A DNA stretch of 64,000 bases from Deltaproteobacteria bacterium (GCA_031285295.1 JAITWK010000008.1:1-64000), one strand, 5' to 3'. Numbered from the stretch's first letter, positions 44,149-53,350 are shown. A program made the numbers and translations. Notes: a model not told the origin generated them from the sequence alone.

Positions 44149-44252
44149 GTTTACTCATCGCCGTACGCGGTGCGTTTCAGCGTCGAGACGGATTCTTTAT
44201 CGAAGGGTCAAATAATTTGCAAGAGATTTTTTGTTCAGATTTGCTAAAAGGT

Positions 44253-44379
44253 GGTAGCGCTCCAATCTGCTGTCAGACTAGGAAGGCGAGCTTTTTGCGA
44301 TGGGAGTGTACTCTTTTGGTACTCGACAGGAGCAAAAAACGATGCCTGACGAAGTATCACGGCAGATTGGGGCGCTACC
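44253..44379 (-). repeat. Covarying hairpin element, copy A
   Basis: This 127-bp element is almost fully self-complementary. The outer arms begin GGTAGCGC and end GCGCTACC, and an inner stem TTTTTGC/GCAAAAA encloses the conserved core GTCGAGTACCAAAAGAGTAC. In its minus-strand reading it begins inside the stop codon of uppP, so it would form the 3' end of that mRNA. See copies B, C and D. Confidence 0.8.
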
Positions 44380-45238
44380 AAAAGAACCAGTAGACCAGCG
44401 GGGCCAGCGCCAGGCGATACCAGGCGAAGGGGGCCAGTCCGATGCGTCCGACCAGGCCTATGAAAATTTTAATGGCCGCCAGAGCCGCGAGGAAGGAAAC
44501 CAGAAAGCCCACGGCAAAAAAGGCGATATGTTCGCTTCCGATGCCGCCCCAATTTTTGAAGAGGTCAAAAGCCGTGGCGGCGAACATGATCGGAACGGCA
44601 GCGATGAATGAATATTCGGCTGCGGTTTTGCGGTCAGCCCCCAGCCACATGCCGCCCATAATCGTGGAGGCGGAACGGGAAAAGCCCGGCCACAGCGAGA
44701 GGCATTGGCAAAATCCGATGCCCAGGGCCAGTTTTGGGGTCAGTTGATCCAGTCCGTTTACCCGCGCCGGGCGCTTGCAGCGTTCGAGCAGCAGCATGAG
44801 TATAGCGCCTGCAGCCAGAGCCAGAGCGACAGTAAGTGGATTAAACAAGTATGTTTTAATCAGCGAGTGCGCGAAAAAACCGAGCAGTCCGGCAGGCAGA
44901 CAGGTGAGAAAGAGCAGCCACAGGCCGTATAGCCCGGCGAAAACCGGCGATTGCGGCCCGCCCCCGCTTTTGTCTGTAGGGCTTTCTGTTTTTGAAACAT
45001 TGCCCGCCGCCGCGCTGCCCGGCAGCAACAGCCGGATGAAGCGCTGACGGTACAGCACCAGTACTGCCAGGATCGAGCCGAGCTGGATAAAAACCTCAAA
45101 GGTTTTGATGGCGTCGCCGTGCAGCCCCAGCAGGGAGCTGGTCAAAATCAGGTGCCCGGTGGAGGACACGGGCAGAAATTCCGTAATGCCCTGAACCAGG
45201 CCCAGCAGACTGGCCGACAATAATTCGTTGTTAATCAT
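44375..45238 (-). CDS. uppP: Undecaprenyl-diphosphatase UppP (BacA)
   Basis: This is a 287-residue membrane phosphatase that recycles the lipid carrier for cell-wall synthesis. Conserved motifs are GLVQGITEFLPVSSTGHLIL (residues 13-32, active site) and SLWPGFSRSASTIMGG (second site). Eight hydrophobic segments are visible. A non-family loop of about 30 residues (PGSAAAGNVSKTESPTDK onward) interrupts the protein after the third helix. ATG 45238 is preferred over a GTG at 45253. The stop codon lies in hairpin copy A, and a fragment of the same element (45242-45257) lies just upstream of the start. Confidence 0.95.
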   Translation of the reverse strand: MINNELLSASLLGLVQGITEFLPVSSTGHLILTSSLLGLHGDAIKTFEVFIQLGSILAVLVLYRQRFIRLLLPGSAAAGNVSKTESPTDKSGGGPQSPVFAGLYGLWLLFLTCLPAGLLGFFAHSLIKTYLFNPLTVALALAAGAILMLLLERCKRPARVNGLDQLTPKLALGIGFCQCLSLWPGFSRSASTIMGGMWLGADRKTAAEYSFIAAVPIMFAATAFDLFKNWGGIGSEHIAFFAVGFLVSFLAALAAIKIFIGLVGRIGLAPFAWYRLALAPLVYWFFW

Positions 45239-45241
45239 GAC

Positions 45242-45257
45242 AAAATGAGGCACTACC
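45242..45257 (-). repeat. Fragment of the hairpin element (one outer arm)
   Basis: The minus-strand sequence GGTAGTGCCTCATTTT is identical to the 5' outer arm of copies B and C. The rest of the element is missing. It lies 4 bp upstream of the uppP ATG. Confidence 0.5.
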
Positions 45258-45347
45258 CTATAGCCATTTGGCTTGCAAGCTCCAACTTACTGGATTATGA
45301 TACCGTTTTCGCGGTTTTCGCTTTATGTCCTATAGTTAGCTGTTTTA

Positions 45348-45423
45348 GAGCCTGTTTGCACAAAGAGGAATTTTGTTTTTTGACGCAGACAGCGGGCAAA
45401 AGAACCTTTGTGAGGACAGGCTC
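45348..45423 (+). repeat. 76-bp hairpin in the leader of the lpt operon
   Basis: Arms of 18 bp (GAGCCTGT-N3-CACAAAG and its complement, three mismatches) enclose an interior that includes TTTTTTGACGCAGAC. That resembles the reverse of the conserved loop CTGCGTCAGATTT in the hairpin family, but the GAGTAC core is missing. It ends 15 bp before the small gene at 45438, so it lies in the transcript leader or forms the end of an upstream unit. Confidence 0.5.
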
Positions 45424-45437
45424 CATAGGGAGGCCGA

Positions 45438-45647
45438 ATGACCGAAGGTATGCCGCATGACGAACTGCTGCGCCGGGCCATGGAATGGTTTTTGGCCGAG
45501 CGGGCGAGTTCTCCGGAGCGTTCTTTGCGTTCTCTGCTTGACGAAGCCGGGATGCGTTTTAATTTGACCCCCAACGATGACGCTGCCCTGCATAACTTAT
45601 TAAAAGACTCCGGGTCTGCCCCGGAATCCGGCGGACAAACAGTTTGA
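45438..45647 (+). CDS. Small hypothetical protein ahead of lptF
   Basis: This is a 69-residue acidic helical protein (MTEGMPHDELLRRAMEWFLAERA in its first third) with no membrane segment and no domain I recognise. It has a GGGAGG ribosome site 5-6 nt before ATG 45438. Its stop overlaps the lptF start (TTGA), so lptF translation is probably coupled to it. The ribosome site and coupling make it a likely real gene. Confidence 0.6.
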   Translation: MTEGMPHDELLRRAMEWFLAERASSPERSLRSLLDEAGMRFNLTPNDDAALHNLLKDSGSAPESGGQTV

Positions 45648-46900
45648 GTCTCAATTTTTTGCCTTTAAATACCCTGCATCGGCACGCGCTTTCGGAAATT
45701 TTGCACAATTTCCTGCTCAGTTCTGTATTTCTGCTTGCCCTGGTGCTGATTGGCCGTGGGGTTCAGATGCGTCAGCTCGTTTCCAGCCTGAATCTGAACG
45801 CGGCTGAATTTGCGCTGTTGTTGTCCTACATGGCACCCACCTTCTTGCTGATCGTGGTGCCGCTTTCCTGTATGCTCAGCATTTTTCTTGCGATCATGCG
45901 CATGAGTGCCGATCGGGAACTGGTGGCCCTTAAATCCGGCGGGGTGAGTGTACTCCAATTGCTGCCCGCGCCGCTCTGGTTCGCCATGTTCTGCTGCGGG
46001 CTGACCATGCTGCTTTCCCTGCACGGCATCGCCTGGGGCGCGGCCGGTTTTCGTTCCACCGTGCTGCATCTGGCCAGCACCAAGGCGCAATTGAACATCC
46101 AGCCCGGCGTCTTTAACCAGGATATAGCAGGGGTCACTTTGTTCGCCCGGCAGATTGATCCGGAAAGCGGCGAGTTGCTCAGGGTGATTATTGAGGATAC
46201 GGCCAGCCAGTCCGGTTCCACCATGACCATTGTGGCTCCGCGGGCTGAAATCGCCACCGATGAAAAGAACGGCGATCTGGTGTTCAAGCTTTGGGAAGGC
46301 CGCAGCTATATTCTGCGCGATCAGGGCGGGGCGAGTGTGGCCAATTTCAAGTATCTGGAACATCATCTTAACCTTTCGCGCCTGCTCTCCGGGTTCAGCC
46401 TGGATGAAATCAAGCCGCGCGAAATGTCCTGGCGGGAATTGCAGAGCAACTTGCAACAAAGCGGCGGAGAACGCCTCCAGGTGGAAGTTCAGAAGCGCTG
46501 GTCACTACCGGCAGCCTGTCTGGTACTCGGCCTTTTCGCCGTGCCGCTGGCGTGCAGCTTTGAAAGCTCCCGTAAGCAGCTTGGCGTAGTACTGGCTCTG
46601 CTTGCCTTTCTGACCTACTACTCGTTGTACTCGGCGGGTATTACCCTTGGCGAATCCGGGCGGCTCAGTCCGATAGCGGCCATGTGGCTGCCCAATGCCC
46701 TGTTTTTGATTTTGGGGATTAGCGGCATCTGGCTGGTTTCCCGCGAGGGCGCGCCGGATTTATCCGCCTTTTTCGGACGTATGTTCAGCCGGAGGCGCAC
46801 TGCCGTGGTGGCCGTAATCGGCGAATCCGCCGAGTCCGGCAAAACATCAGGTGACAGAATCGGTGGCGGAACCAGCGGGACCGATGGGGGGGCGCAATGA
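45644..46900 (+). CDS. lptF: LPS export permease LptF/YjgP type
   Basis: This 418-residue inner-membrane subunit of the LptB2FG lipopolysaccharide exporter has three N-terminal helices, a periplasmic beta-jellyroll region (about 130-260) and three C-terminal helices (LVLGLFAVPLACSF). The short AYMAPTF-like stretch here is LLSYMAPTFLLIVVPLS. The start is TTG overlapping the previous stop. The C-terminus has an extra hydrophilic tail of about 45 residues. lptG follows with a 4-bp overlap. Confidence 0.9.
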   Translation: MSLNFLPLNTLHRHALSEILHNFLLSSVFLLALVLIGRGVQMRQLVSSLNLNAAEFALLLSYMAPTFLLIVVPLSCMLSIFLAIMRMSADRELVALKSGGVSVLQLLPAPLWFAMFCCGLTMLLSLHGIAWGAAGFRSTVLHLASTKAQLNIQPGVFNQDIAGVTLFARQIDPESGELLRVIIEDTASQSGSTMTIVAPRAEIATDEKNGDLVFKLWEGRSYILRDQGGASVANFKYLEHHLNLSRLLSGFSLDEIKPREMSWRELQSNLQQSGGERLQVEVQKRWSLPAACLVLGLFAVPLACSFESSRKQLGVVLALLAFLTYYSLYSAGITLGESGRLSPIAAMWLPNALFLILGISGIWLVSREGAPDLSAFFGRMFSRRRTAVVAVIGESAESGKTSGDRIGGGTSGTDGGAQ

Positions 46901-47985
46901 CCCTGCTGAACAAATATCTGCTGCGCCGCAATATCTTTTTGCTTTTCAGCCTGCTCACCGTCGGAGCCGGTATTTATGTGCTGACGGATCTGTTCCAGCG
47001 CATTGACGTCTTTCTGGACGCCGGGCATGGCGTCGGATTGATCCTGCTCTATTTTTTGGTCAAGCTGCCTCTGATTGTTTCGCAGATTCTGCCCTCGATT
47101 TTCCTGCTGGCCCTGGTGTTGCAACTGGCCTTGATGCGCAAAAGCCGGGAAAGCATGGCTTTGGAGGCTGGCGGCGTATCACCGGCAGCCATGCTGCGCT
47201 TTGTGCTGGTCTATGCCTTGCTTTGGAGTTGCCTGCAATTCGCTTTCGCTCAGGTGCTGGCCGTGCAGGGTGAGCGTTACAGCGGGGAGATCTGGCAGAG
47301 CGAGGTTAAGAAACGCGAGGCCCAATATTATGCCATTGAAGACCTCTGGTTTACCAGCGGGGACTATGTAATTCATTTGAAGCAGGCCTGGCCCAACTCG
47401 GAAAAGGCAACCGGCGTGACCATTTATGAGCTGACGCGTGACGGGCTGGGGCTTGTGCGCAGTATCAGGGCCAAAGAAGCGGCTACCTCCGGAAATGGCT
47501 GGACGCTTTCAGACGTTGAAATCACGCGGCCCGGTGTTTTTGGGCATTATCGCGTGCCCGGCGAGACTTTGCCGGTACACCAGGATTTGCTGACCTTCAA
47601 GACTTTTGAGCCAAAAAGCTACCCCAGCGAAATGAGCCTGACAGATCTGTGGAGCAATATTGCGCGCCTTGAGCAGGCCGGTTCCAATGTGGAAGCTCTG
47701 CGCACCGAGTTTCATCGCCGCTTCGCCTATGCCGCTTCACTGCTGGTCATGGGGATGCTGGCCCTGTTGATTAACATGCGCACGGACAAGCTTTATCTGG
47801 CCGTGTTTTACGCCATGCTCTGCACCTTTGTCTTTTACGCCAGTTCCTCTTTTTTCGGAACTTTGGGCGAGAACGGCAAGCTGCCTCCGCCGCTGGCCGC
47901 CTGGAGCACCAATGCCCTGTTCGCGCTGGTGGCTGGCTGGTATTTGTTGCGGGACATGCTGCATACGCTTAAGCATAAATTATAG
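46897..47985 (+). CDS. lptG: LPS export permease LptG/YjgQ type
   Basis: This is the 362-residue partner of LptF with the same layout: an N-terminal LLNKYLLRRNIFLLF helix, LPLIVSQILPSIFLLALVLQLALM, a periplasmic region, and C-terminal helices with LAAWSTNALFALVAGWYLL. Start ATG overlaps the lptF stop (ATGA). The pair moves lipopolysaccharide from the inner membrane to the LptC-A bridge. Confidence 0.92.
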   Translation: MTLLNKYLLRRNIFLLFSLLTVGAGIYVLTDLFQRIDVFLDAGHGVGLILLYFLVKLPLIVSQILPSIFLLALVLQLALMRKSRESMALEAGGVSPAAMLRFVLVYALLWSCLQFAFAQVLAVQGERYSGEIWQSEVKKREAQYYAIEDLWFTSGDYVIHLKQAWPNSEKATGVTIYELTRDGLGLVRSIRAKEAATSGNGWTLSDVEITRPGVFGHYRVPGETLPVHQDLLTFKTFEPKSYPSEMSLTDLWSNIARLEQAGSNVEALRTEFHRRFAYAASLLVMGMLALLINMRTDKLYLAVFYAMLCTFVFYASSSFFGTLGENGKLPPPLAAWSTNALFALVAGWYLLRDMLHTLKHKL

Positions 47986-47994
47986 GGTAATTTG

Positions 47995-50067
47995 ATGTAT
48001 TCCGATTCGAATAACAGAATTCGCAACCTGGGCGGCGGCAGTCGGCGATTGCGCGGTATTTCGGCCCTGAAGCTCTATCTGCTTTGCCTGGGTGGGGTTT
48101 GGCTGCTCCTGCTGCTTGCCCGCGCCGCCTTTGCCGTTTATGCCCTGGACAGTTTTGCGGGGGCGGATCAAAACGAACTTTTCAGGGCTTTTTACATCGG
48201 GGGCAGATTTGACGCCCGGTTGGCCGCTATTTTGACTTTCCCGCTCGGCCTTCTGCTGACTATTCCCTGGCTTGGACGCAGGCTGGCGGGCTGGGCCAAT
48301 GCGATGGGCCTATTTTATTTTCTGGTGTTCCTGGCGGTCTGGCTGGTTTATGCCCTGGATTTCGGTTTTCACGCCTATCTTGGCATCAGGCTGAATGCCA
48401 CGCTATTTGAACTGCTGGAGGATTTTGGCGTCAGCCTGGATATGGTGTGGGAAAGTTATCCGGTAATTTTTATCTGCCTGGGGCTTTTGCTGGCGGCTTT
48501 TTGCAGTGCCCTGCTCATGCGCGGGCTATGCGCAAAAGAAGTAAAACCCTGCTGGAGCCTGCCCGGCCGTATTTTTTCCTGGCTGGCCGGTTTTGTGATT
48601 TTTGCCCTGGCCGCCTATGGACAGGTGAGCAGCAACCTTTTTCCGCTACGCTGGAGCAACGCCTACTTTTCTCCCAACCCGGCGGTCAGCGCCCTGGCCC
48701 TCAATCCGCTGCAAAATCTCTATGATACCTACCGGGCCAGCAATGATGAAGGTTTCAGCCTGGAGGCGGCCCGCGAGGCATACCCGCTGATGGCCGAATT
48801 TTTGCTGGTCGATAAATCGGACGCGGTCAGCCTCAATTACGCCCGGCGTCATGCGGGACTTAATGCGGCCGGAGCGGAGCAGACCGCGCTTGGACAAGTC
48901 GGAATTGCCCAGTCTGCAAACCACCCCAATGTGGTGATCATCATTATGGAGTCCATGGGGCACCCAAAAAGCTCGTTCGCTCCTGGTAATGCCGATCCCA
49001 CACCGTTTTTGAAAAGCCTGGCTGCGGAATCGCTTTATTATCCGAATTTTTACGCCAATACCCGCACCACGGCCCGGGCCATTTTCACCATTATGACCGG
49101 TATCCCGGACGTGACCGAGAGCAGCACCGCTTCGCGCAATCAGCTGATTGTCGATCAACGCCTGATCGCGGCGGAATTTTCCGGTTACGACAAATATTAC
49201 ATGATCGGCGGAAATACCAACTGGGCCAATATTCGCGGAATTTTAAGCAACAATATCGGCGGACTGTCCATTATGGAGGAAAGCTCCTGGCAAGCGCCCA
49301 ATGTGGATGTCTGGGGCATCTCCGATTACGACCTTTTGCGCGAGGCGCACCAGTTTTTTCTGAGCCGTGGCGAAAAACCCTTCCTGGCCGTGATCCAGAC
49401 AGCCAGTTTGCACGCTCCCTATACTGTGCCGGATGACCTGCCCGGTTTCGAGAAAAAGGAACTCAGCAAAGAAGATCAGCACAACTATGGTTTTGAGAGC
49501 GAGGACGAATACAATTCAATGCGCTTCGCCGATTATTCCCTGGCCGAGTTCTTCCGCCTGGCCAAAGCGTCGGATTATTACCGGGACACGATTTTTGTGC
49601 TGCTTGGCGATCACGGCATCAGGGACAGCAACGGCAACATGGACGCGGCCTATACCGCAGCGGATCTCGCCCCCTGGCATGTGCCGCTGATTCTGCATGC
49701 GCCGGGCCGCCTGGATCCGGGTGTGGATGCGGAACCGGCCAGCCAGGTCGATGTTTTTCCTACAGTGGCCTCGCTGGCAGGCGCCAGCTACACCAACTGG
49801 ACTCTGGGCCGGGATTTGCTGGATACGCGTTTTAGCGGCAGCCGGGCCGCGTTCATCGGCGGGCAGTTGGATACGCCGATTCGTTTGCGCCAGGGTGATT
49901 ACTGCTATTTTGATAACCGGGCCGGGCGTCTGGCCCTGTATCGCCTGGGCGATCCGCTGGCTCAGGATTTTCAGTCTGCGCAGCCCGCGCGTTTCAAGCG
50001 AATGCGCGCTCTGGCCGAAGCCATGCAGGTGACGGCCAAGTATATGCTCTACAACAATAAGAAATAG
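47995..50067 (+). CDS. LTA-synthase-like membrane sulfatase/phosphotransferase
   Basis: This is a 690-residue protein with about five N-terminal membrane helices (to about residue 210) and an extracytoplasmic alkaline-phosphatase-fold sulfatase domain. Motifs are VVIIIMESMGHPKSSF (metal site), NTRTTARAIFTIMTGIP (probable nucleophile Thr region) and VLLGDHGIRDSN (metal site). Proteins of this type transfer phosphoglycerol or phosphoethanolamine to lipids or glycans. Position after lptFG suggests modification of lipopolysaccharide. ATG 47995 is used in place of the TTG one codon earlier. Hairpin copy B begins 2 bp after the stop. Confidence 0.87.
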   Translation: MYSDSNNRIRNLGGGSRRLRGISALKLYLLCLGGVWLLLLLARAAFAVYALDSFAGADQNELFRAFYIGGRFDARLAAILTFPLGLLLTIPWLGRRLAGWANAMGLFYFLVFLAVWLVYALDFGFHAYLGIRLNATLFELLEDFGVSLDMVWESYPVIFICLGLLLAAFCSALLMRGLCAKEVKPCWSLPGRIFSWLAGFVIFALAAYGQVSSNLFPLRWSNAYFSPNPAVSALALNPLQNLYDTYRASNDEGFSLEAAREAYPLMAEFLLVDKSDAVSLNYARRHAGLNAAGAEQTALGQVGIAQSANHPNVVIIIMESMGHPKSSFAPGNADPTPFLKSLAAESLYYPNFYANTRTTARAIFTIMTGIPDVTESSTASRNQLIVDQRLIAAEFSGYDKYYMIGGNTNWANIRGILSNNIGGLSIMEESSWQAPNVDVWGISDYDLLREAHQFFLSRGEKPFLAVIQTASLHAPYTVPDDLPGFEKKELSKEDQHNYGFESEDEYNSMRFADYSLAEFFRLAKASDYYRDTIFVLLGDHGIRDSNGNMDAAYTAADLAPWHVPLILHAPGRLDPGVDAEPASQVDVFPTVASLAGASYTNWTLGRDLLDTRFSGSRAAFIGGQLDTPIRLRQGDYCYFDNRAGRLALYRLGDPLAQDFQSAQPARFKRMRALAEAMQVTAKYMLYNNKK

Positions 50068-50068
50068 C

Positions 50069-50195
50069 GGTAGTGCCTCATTTTATCGTGATGCTGCGTC
50101 AGATTTCGTTTTTACCTCCTGTCATGTACGAGAAGAGTACACTCCCGTCGGCAAAAACTCATCTTCCTTGCCTGACGACAAAAGCAGGCACTACC
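50069..50195 (+). repeat. Covarying hairpin element, copy B
   Basis: This 127-bp element has outer arms GGTAGTGCCT/AGGCACTACC, then TTTT-A-TCGT paired with ACGA-C-AAAA (one mismatch), an inner TTTTT/AAAAA stem, and the core CATGTACGAGAAGAGTACAC. It starts 2 bp after the stop of the sulfatase gene on the same strand and ends 21 bp before the permease start. Confidence 0.8.
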
Positions 50196-50215
50196 GAAAA
50201 TCAGGAGAGCCTTTA

Positions 50216-51409
50216 GTGAGCCAGGAACAACGCACTCAATCAACTTTAAGCCTCAGCATGCTCTGGTTTGGAGCTTCAATATCAATAGCCGAAATTCTGA
50301 CCGGGGCGCTACTGGCTCCCTTGGGCATGTCCCAGGGCTTTACCGCCATTCTGATTGGTCACGCCATAGGTTTGTCCATACTGGCCCTGGCTGGTTTTGT
50401 GGGGGCGCTAAGCGGCCTTTCCACCGCTCAGGCTCTGGTTATTTCCTTTGGCAAAAACGGTTCCAGATTTTTCTCCAGCCTGAATATCATCCAGTTGGTC
50501 GGCTGGGCTTCGGTAATGACCATTACCGGGGCCAAGGTGCTGAACGGACTTACTTTCACTCTGGCCGGTTATCAGAACGAAGCGCTCTGGTGCCTGGGCA
50601 TCGGGGCGTTGAATCTGGTCTGGGTACTGCTGGGGCTGAAGCATATTTTCAAGGTCAATATCATTGTGGTCAGCTCGCTGTTTCTTACTTCTCTGGTTCT
50701 TGGGCATACAGTGTTCAGCGATACGGGCGGCGTTCAGGCAATAAGCGATACGCTGAACTTTGGCGCGGCGGTGGAGTTGAACGTGGCCATGGCTCTTTCC
50801 TGGCTGCCCCTGATTTCCGACTACACGCGCAATCTGAAACGTCCGGTCAGCGGCACTGTTTCCTGTGTCCTATGTTACGGCCTGGGCAGTACCCTGATGT
50901 TCACCATCGGGCTTGGAGCGGCGATTTACGCCGGTACCACAGATCTTGGGCAGATTCTGCTTGCCGCCGGTTTCGGGGTTTTCGCCCTGGTGGTGATTAT
51001 CTTTTCGACGCTGACCACTACTTTTATGGATACCTACTCCGTAGGGGTGAACGCCTCCATCATGTACGGGCGCATGGGGGCAAAAGCATACGGGGCGCTT
51101 ACCTGTTTGGCCGCCACCAGCATTGCCCTGCTGGTGCCCATGAGCCAGTATGAGAATTTTCTCTATCTGATCGGTTCCGTTTTCGCTCCGCTTTTCGCCA
51201 TCCTGCTCACGGAGTTTTTCCTGTACGGCAGGCGTGACGCCGAGAGCTTGTTCCGCCGGGGCAATTTTTTGATCTGGCTGGCCGGTTTTGTCGCTTACCG
51301 ATTGCTGATCGATTACAGCGGCATTATCGGCAACACCCTGCCAGTCATGCTTGGCACGGCGGTTCTGTGCTGGTCAGTAAATAAAGTTTCCGCCCGCGCT
51401 AAAGCTTAA
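50216..51409 (+). CDS. NCS1-family permease (CytX-like)
   Basis: This is a 397-residue transporter with 11-12 hydrophobic segments. The NCS1 pattern is seen in LSMLWFGASISIAEILTGAL at the start, SWLPLISDYTRN near residue 200, and STLTTTFMDTYSVGVN near 280. It resembles CytX, a putative hydroxymethylpyrimidine transporter. I start at GTG 50216, which has a CAGGAG site 7-8 nt upstream. The in-frame ATG at 50168 lies inside the hairpin. No thiamine riboswitch was recognised upstream. The substrate remains a guess (pyrimidine-type base). Confidence 0.83.
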   Translation: MSQEQRTQSTLSLSMLWFGASISIAEILTGALLAPLGMSQGFTAILIGHAIGLSILALAGFVGALSGLSTAQALVISFGKNGSRFFSSLNIIQLVGWASVMTITGAKVLNGLTFTLAGYQNEALWCLGIGALNLVWVLLGLKHIFKVNIIVVSSLFLTSLVLGHTVFSDTGGVQAISDTLNFGAAVELNVAMALSWLPLISDYTRNLKRPVSGTVSCVLCYGLGSTLMFTIGLGAAIYAGTTDLGQILLAAGFGVFALVVIIFSTLTTTFMDTYSVGVNASIMYGRMGAKAYGALTCLAATSIALLVPMSQYENFLYLIGSVFAPLFAILLTEFFLYGRRDAESLFRRGNFLIWLAGFVAYRLLIDYSGIIGNTLPVMLGTAVLCWSVNKVSARAKA

Positions 51410-51415
51410 CAAGCC

Positions 51416-51456
51416 GGTAGTGCCTGCCGCATAAGATCACGGCAAAATGAAGTACC
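51416..51456. repeat. Short derivative of the hairpin element
   Basis: A 41-bp sequence starts GGTAGTGCCTGCC and ends AAAATGAAGTACC, resembling the two outer arms of copies B and C joined with the centre deleted. It lies 6 bp after the permease stop, so the permease gene is bounded by a full copy and a short one. Confidence 0.45.
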
Positions 51457-51546
51457 AGCGCCGGGCATAGTAATTGCATCACTGGGATATCTGGGATAAA
51501 GTTCCAACAATTATCCGGGGACATACCAAGGAATAAGGGAGCCAAC

Positions 51547-52572
51547 GTGTCGCAACAGCCAAAAGCCGACGAATTCGCTGTTTTGAAAGGACCGCAAAAG
51601 ACGGCCGTGCTGCTGCTGGCCATGGGCGAGCGTTTCGCCTCAGAGGTTTTCAAGCGCATGGAGCGTCAGGAAATTGTCGCTGTCTCCAAGGCCATGGTCG
51701 AAATGGGGGCCATTCCCAAGGAAGTGGTCGAGCGGGTGCTGCGTGAATACCATCACGCCCTGGTTACCGGGCAGCAGATGGTGCGCGGCGGTCAGGATGC
51801 TGTACGCAAGCTGCTGCTTTCCAATGTGGATAGCGACACCGCCAAATACATCACCGATATTCTTGGTCTGGACGAAGGCGTGCAGCCTTTCCGCGAGCTT
51901 GGCAATGTAAGTCCGAAACTCATGGCCCAGATTCTGCGCAACGAACACCCACAAACACTTTCCCTGATCATGGGGCATCTGCCTTCCGGCAACGCGGCGG
52001 ACCTGCTGATCAACCTGCCGGCCGGGGTGCGTACCGAAGTGCTCTTGCGTCTGGCCAGGCTGGAAGCCGTGCCGGAAGAAATGCTGGCCGCCGTGGACAA
52101 GGTTCTGCAAAGCCAGCTTATTGCCATGGGCGGCAAGGAAGGCCGCAAGGTCGGCGGCGTGCAGGCCGTGGCCGAAATACTCAACGCCGTGGATCGCGCC
52201 ACCGAAGAAGAAGTTCTTTCGGAAATCGAGGAAGAATCCGTTCAGATGGCCGAAGATATCCGCGCCCTCATGTTCGTGTTCGACGACGTCAAGAGCCTGG
52301 ATGACCGTTCAATCCGCGAAATGCTCAAGGAAATCTCCAACGAGGATCTTACCATGGCTCTGCGCGGTTCCACCGAGGAAATGCGCGAACTGTTCTTCAA
52401 GAATATGTCCGAACGTGCCTCCAACATGATCCGCGAAGATTTGGAAATTATGGGACCGACCCGTCTGTCGGACGTGGAATCGGCGCAGCAGAATATCATC
52501 AAGGTTGTGCGCAAGCTTGAGGCTGAGGGCCGAATCATCATCAGTCACGGCAGCAACGATGTGTTTGTGTAA
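51547..52572 (+). CDS. fliG: Flagellar motor switch protein FliG
   Basis: This is the 341-residue rotor protein that contacts the stator and FliF/FliM. Family landmarks are GPQKTAVLLLAMGE (N-terminal domain), the EHPQTLSLIMGHLP middle-domain motif, and the charged C-terminal domain with MFVFDDVKSLDDRSIREML (torque helix). The start is GTG 51547 with an AAGGGAG site. fliH follows after 42 bp. fliF, normally just upstream, is absent; the 5' neighbour is the permease. Confidence 0.96.
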   Translation: MSQQPKADEFAVLKGPQKTAVLLLAMGERFASEVFKRMERQEIVAVSKAMVEMGAIPKEVVERVLREYHHALVTGQQMVRGGQDAVRKLLLSNVDSDTAKYITDILGLDEGVQPFRELGNVSPKLMAQILRNEHPQTLSLIMGHLPSGNAADLLINLPAGVRTEVLLRLARLEAVPEEMLAAVDKVLQSQLIAMGGKEGRKVGGVQAVAEILNAVDRATEEEVLSEIEEESVQMAEDIRALMFVFDDVKSLDDRSIREMLKEISNEDLTMALRGSTEEMRELFFKNMSERASNMIREDLEIMGPTRLSDVESAQQNIIKVVRKLEAEGRIIISHGSNDVFV

Positions 52573-52614
52573 GATATAATTTGGTATTGAAGTCTGGAAA
52601 GCTCTGGAGTTGTA

Positions 52615-53340
52615 ATGTCCGGCGAAGACCCGCAAAATAATCAGGAAGAAAGCAAGCCCAAATGGGGCCGTATTTTCATGGGCGACCGGATAAGTGAGCT
52701 TGGCGACGTGGAAAGCGTTCGTTCGCGGGCCTGGGATGCCAAGGACGAGGCCGATTATCTGGATCGGGTGCGGGCGCGTGCCACGGAAAAGGCCAAGGAA
52801 ATACTTGCCACTGCCGAAACCGATGCCGCCGCCATTCGCCGCGAAGCTGCCGAGGCGGGCTACGCCGAGGGCCTCAAGCAGGCCGAGGCAGAACTGGAGG
52901 AGTTACGATCTTCCATGGGGTCGGCTGTCTCCGGTGTGCTTAATTCTCTGCAAAGTTCCGGGCCTGCTTTAAGCCGGGCCTGGCGTGACGATCTGGCCGC
53001 GCTGGTCAGGTTGTCGGTAGAAAAGATTCTGGGCATAACGCTTGAGCGGGAAAAATCCAAGGTGCTGGAAGGGCTTTATCTGCAAGCCGTCAAAACTCTG
53101 GAGAACAACCGCCGTATCGTGGTGCGCGTAAATCCCGAGGACGAAGCGGCCATATCCGACATCATCGGCATGGGCCTGGTTGGCCAGCCTGAGCTGGAGC
53201 AATGGAGCGTTAAGGCTGATGCCTCGATTAGTCCGGGCGGCCTGATTCTGGAAAGCGATTTCTCCTTGGCTGACAATACCCTTGAAAGCCGCAAGGCCGC
53301 AGTGGAATCGGTGCTGGCCGGATTGCATCTGCCGGAATAG
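52615..53340 (+). CDS. fliH: Flagellar assembly protein FliH
   Basis: This 241-residue stator-like regulator of the FliI export ATPase has a charged helical N-terminus, a long Ala/Glu-rich coiled coil (about 60-115), and the conserved C-terminal domain (ALVRLSVEKILGI, VRVNPEDEAAISDI, PGGLILESDFSLADNTLESR). fliI, normally next, is not present; a terminator follows at once. Confidence 0.92.
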   Translation: MSGEDPQNNQEESKPKWGRIFMGDRISELGDVESVRSRAWDAKDEADYLDRVRARATEKAKEILATAETDAAAIRREAAEAGYAEGLKQAEAELEELRSSMGSAVSGVLNSLQSSGPALSRAWRDDLAALVRLSVEKILGITLEREKSKVLEGLYLQAVKTLENNRRIVVRVNPEDEAAISDIIGMGLVGQPELEQWSVKADASISPGGLILESDFSLADNTLESRKAAVESVLAGLHLPE

Positions 53341-53350
53341 GATTGTTTTA

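Noticed and set aside
50069..50215. Thiamine-pyrophosphate riboswitch before the CytX-like permease
   Set aside because: CytX genes often have one, but the space is filled by hairpin copy B and none of the conserved TPP blocks was seen.
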